A DNA stretch of 7,667 nt, taken from NCBI GenBank assembly GCA_030843315.1, contig JAUUPT010000121.1:1-7667 (forward strand), in the 5' to 3' direction. The DNA is from Bacteroidaceae bacterium (lineage in GTDB: Bacteria; Bacteroidota; Bacteroidia; Bacteroidales; Bacteroidaceae). The position numbers and the translations under genes were made by a program. The notes below the pieces were generated by a model. It saw only the letters and a program-made list of their open reading frames with translations. It was not told the DNA's origin and ran no database searches. This document shows positions 5,629 to 7,667 of this stretch, one piece after another (position 1 is the first letter of the stretch; the number at the start of each line of letters is the position of its first letter).

Positions 5629-6674
5629 TCTTCATCCCTTCTTTTTTTATAGCTTAGTAATTCATCAACGAGTTCTTTTACGGAAACAGAAGCGCAGGCA
5701 ATAGAGGTGTCTGCCGCTCCATAATAGATGTAGAGCCTGTCTTCCCGGATAATAGCGCCTGTGGGAAAACAAACCTGATTGACCACTCCTTTGGTTTCGT
5801 AATCTGTTTCAGGAGTAAACAGCGGATAAGGCAACCGCGCGATTTCAATGGTAGGATCATTCTTGTCGAACAACGCTGCACTGGCCGAATAGATATATCC
5901 TTCAGGAGTATCGCGAACGCTGTGGTAAATCATTAGCCACCCTTCATCAAGCTCTATCGGCGGGCAGCCTGCACCAATATAACTTGATTCGTGTGCGAAA
6001 TGGGGTTCAAAAAAGATATACCGCGTAAAGTCCGAATAATAGTCGGTCCAGAATTCAGCAGTCAGTTCCTCCAGTGTATCTACTGCAACCCATTGGATAT
6101 CCGGTTTGATGCGGTGCATAAAAAACAACTTCCCGTTTATCCTACGGGGAAAGAATACCAGATTCTTATCCGTAAGATAAAGAGGTTTCCCCTCACGCGT
6201 TGTCGCCTCCCGGTTGTTGTAGGAGCGATAATACTTTGCAGTATGCGGATGGTCATCTTCTTTTAGCAGTTCCACAAATTGCGGATAGGTAAACTGCGAA
6301 GTAACGACTCCTTTTTTCTCGAAGTGTTTCAGGTCTTTCGAAACTGCGAGCGCCCCCATTGCGCTATCACCATCGTAGGCTGTGTAGGTCATGTAGTAGA
6401 GACCGTCTATCTTTACGATCCTGGGGTCTTCCACTCCTTGACTTTCGTAATCGAATTCCGGTCTCAGAAGGGGTTCTTTATTGCGGTGGACAACCTTTAG
6501 AGGTCCTTCCAGCCGGCAATAACCGATAGTGGAACGGTTTCTCTCCTGTGTTGCCCGGTAAAACATATGTATGGTATTACCTTCGGCAATTACGGCAGGG
6601 TTCATCACACTCTCATTCTCAAAAGTAAGATGGGTGGGTTCAAGAATCACCCCTTCTCTTTTTACTGCAATCAT
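5625..6674 (-). CDS. GH130 family beta-mannoside phosphorylase-like enzyme
   Basis: A 349-aa, five-bladed beta-propeller-type protein matching glycoside hydrolase family 130. Members cleave beta-mannosides, usually with inorganic phosphate to release alpha-mannose 1-phosphate, though some are hydrolases. Visible family landmarks are MNPAVI (24-29), MFYRA (37-41), GVEDPRI (80-86) with D83 as the likely general acid, FFPRRINGKLFFMHR (174-188) carrying basic residues expected near phosphate, GAGCPPI (234-240) and YYGAADTSIA (317-326). Retention of these basic residues favours a phosphorylase over a hydrolase. There is no signal peptide, so it acts in the cytoplasm. Its TGA overlaps the GTG of the glycosyltransferase gene, and it follows the 43-aa ORF by 3 bp. 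The linkage (1,2 or 1,4) and acceptor (mannose, GlcNAc, glucose) cannot be decided from the motifs alone. Confidence 0.88.
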   Translation of the reverse strand: MIAVKREGVILEPTHLTFENESVMNPAVIAEGNTIHMFYRATQERNRSTIGYCRLEGPLKVVHRNKEPLLRPEFDYESQGVEDPRIVKIDGLYYMTYTAYDGDSAMGALAVSKDLKHFEKKGVVTSQFTYPQFVELLKEDDHPHTAKYYRSYNNREATTREGKPLYLTDKNLVFFPRRINGKLFFMHRIKPDIQWVAVDTLEELTAEFWTDYYSDFTRYIFFEPHFAHESSYIGAGCPPIELDEGWLMIYHSVRDTPEGYIYSASAALFDKNDPTIEIARLPYPLFTPETDYETKGVVNQVCFPTGAIIREDRLYIYYGAADTSIACASVSVKELVDELLSYKKRRDEE

Positions 6675-6677
6675 GGG

Positions 6678-6809
6678 CTACTTCAATTTGATGTCTAAAC
6701 CGGCATCTCCTTTTCTTTGTTTGTCTCTCTGGTAGTCACTTTGGACTTTCACTTTAGTAGACTCACCTTTGTCTTTTTTCTTCTCTTTTTTCTGTTCTTT
6801 ACCTTTCAT
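6678..6809 (-). CDS. Small lysine-rich protein, first gene of the GH130 operon
   Basis: A 43-aa ORF runs ATG 6809 to TAG 6678 and ends only 3 bp before the GH130 start codon, a spacing expected of co-transcribed, translationally coupled genes. It begins MKGKEQKKEKKKDKG and ends KGDAGLDIKLK. Fourteen of 43 residues are lysine, with two arginines and eight acidic residues, so net charge is about +8. There is no membrane segment, cysteine or signal peptide. It is probably disordered or nucleic-acid/anionic-polymer binding, but the function is unknown. I favour a real gene because the frame is closed by adjacent operon structure, and the C-terminal half is not simple low-complexity sequence. It could instead be a leader ORF that sets GH130 translation. 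Confidence 0.6.
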   Translation of the reverse strand: MKGKEQKKEKKKDKGESTKVKVQSDYQRDKQRKGDAGLDIKLK

Positions 6810-6831
6810 AATTCATTCTTTTAAATTGTTA

Positions 6832-6978
6832 TCACAGTAATTGTACTGATTTTTGAGTATCTACGCCTGTCTCCATCACGTTGTTTTCTGAAACAAATGA
6901 CGGGAGAGGCAAACAAGGAAGTAAAAGGAGACCGATTTCGACGATGAAAAAACCTAATCCTGAGACCAGGTGGTGCAT
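6832..6978 (-). CDS. Doubtful 48-aa hydrophobic ORF upstream of the operon
   Basis: An ORF from ATG 6978 to TGA 6832 encodes a peptide with a hydrophobic N-terminal half (GLGFFIVEIGLLLLPCLPLP), which could be one membrane segment or a signal-like sequence, and a polar tail. It lies 22 bp upstream of the 43-aa gene and in the same direction. A TACATTTG -7-like box lies at 7024-7017 on the same strand, but without a -33 partner. An opposite-strand ORF (6945-7063, 39 codons, AGGAG upstream) overlaps it. Neither has strong coding evidence. Confidence 0.2.
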   Translation of the reverse strand: MHHLVSGLGFFIVEIGLLLLPCLPLPSFVSENNVMETGVDTQKSVQLL

Positions 6979-7084
6979 TGAAGAGAAAGAGCAAGATAAA
7001 CTTGATTGCTTTTTATCAAATGTAGGGCTTATTGGGAACTATTGTCCACATGGCACGTTTTAATTATACATTATCCTTCTATAA

Positions 7085-7119
7085 ATACATCTATTAACCG
7101 ATTGGGAATAAAGATGTAT
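7085..7119. repeat. Small inverted repeat
   Basis: ATACATC (7085-7091) and GATGTAT (7113-7119) are perfect 7-bp arms around an AT-rich loop, extendable by TATT/AATA with a bulge. No T run follows on either strand, so it is unlikely to be an intrinsic terminator. Its role is unknown. Confidence 0.35.
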
Positions 7120-7133
7120 ATGCACCCTATATT

Positions 7134-7461
7134 TCAGCAACTTACCTTTCTATTTTTTAGTTCGATGCGTTTAGCGTTGTCCGATTCCCGCTCTTTGATA
7201 AGACCGTGCGTTACGGTACGGTAGGCACTGGCGATACGGCCAGCCGCTTGAGTTCAGAGGAGAGGGTATCACAGCAACCCCTTTTCGCTGTCAATAGTAC
7301 GCATTTTGTCGCAGGGAGCTACTGCAGCGAATGGGATGTTCATCAGTCCTATCAAGTCGTAGAGATGACGACCCATACGTTCGGCACGTGGGCTATTACG
7401 CTGGTACTCCTCGCTGAGCAGGAACGCTTTTTCGAGATATGATAGCCTGCTTCTGTTCCAT
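7134..7461 (-). pseudogene. Decayed gene of unknown function
   Basis: The minus strand has a coding-like segment reading LSYLEKAFLLSEEYQRN... and on to ...IPFAAVAPCDKMRTIDSEK. It runs into TGA codons at 7271-7269 and 7256-7254, then continues in the same frame as SAYRTVTHGLIKERESDN... to a TGA at 7136-7134. The only sensible start, an ATG at 7461 (MEQKQ), is in a different frame, so a frameshift near 7446 is also likely. Between the two TGAs another frame reads DTLSSELKRLAVSP, suggesting compensating indels. The charged helical composition looks like a real protein of about 105 aa. I do not recognise the family; an accessory-element protein is a guess. Confidence 0.4.
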
Positions 7462-7667
7462 ATTCGTGATTCAAAAATGAAAATAAACACGCTATTCTTA
7501 TGCGATATAAATTGGGACATCGACTTCCAATGTACCAAATAATTATATCGGATAATTGGCTATTTCACATATAGGATAATTAGGTAGCTATTCAATAGTC
7601 TTTTTGAGTTGACTCCGTTTAAAGCAGGGAAGTTATTATATATGTGAGGTTGCTACAATGCTCACGG
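7462..7667. other. AT-rich end of window, no gene seen
   Basis: No convincing ORF, RNA gene or promoter is visible. An imperfect direct repeat is present: GGATAATTGGCTATT (7550-7564) and GGATAATTAGGTAGCTATT (7574-7592). The stretch would be the upstream region of the decayed gene at 7134-7461. Confidence 0.35.

Overview
The window looks like DNA from a gut Bacteroidales, probably Bacteroides or Parabacteroides. The evidence is promoter-like TANNTTTG boxes, genes without clear Shine-Dalgarno sequences, an AAA_14/DUF4143 ATPase of the kind that is multicopy in these genomes, and the style of the GH130 and glycosyltransferase proteins. This assignment comes from sequence style and recalled families; no search was run.

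Region 1 (1-1662) is a complete IS3-family insertion sequence. It has 26-bp terminal inverted repeats (23/26 matching, starting TG and ending CA) and overlapping orfA and orfB in the 0/-1 arrangement with an A7 slippery run. OrfB has a D-D(35)-E catalytic triad. The element is longer than most IS3 members because orfB is followed by about 235 bp of non-coding DNA. That DNA holds a GC-rich, hairpin-forming block and then six same-orientation 15-16 bp repeats spaced 32, 32, 21, 32 and 32 bp, the last being the terminal repeat itself. These look like helically phased transposase-binding sites on one end only.

Region 2 (1663-3253) is a single-gene unit. A Bacteroides-type promoter, overlapped by two palindromes GTCTTGTNNACAAGAC (plus a degenerate third, all 33 bp apart), drives a 421-aa AAA_14/DUF4143 ATPase. 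A strong intrinsic terminator lies about 180 bp after the stop codon. Between stop and terminator there is another -7-like box and a possible short separate transcript.

Region 3 (3436-6809, minus strand) is a tight operon. In transcription order it encodes a lysine-rich 43-aa protein, a 349-aa GH130 beta-mannoside phosphorylase-like enzyme 3 bp downstream, and a 730-aa protein overlapping by GTGA. The last joins a GT4-like GT-B glycosyltransferase to a C-terminal (alpha/alpha) toroid-like domain. None of the three has an export signal, and there are no SusC/SusD genes. I infer cytoplasmic synthesis and turnover of a (probably mannose-containing) oligosaccharide or glycan rather than polysaccharide import. 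The substrate is unknown.

Region 4 (6810-7667) is sparse. It contains the operon's upstream region, a doubtful 48-aa hydrophobic minus-strand ORF, a small inverted repeat, what looks like a decayed minus-strand gene (7134-7461), and an AT-rich stretch with a short direct repeat.
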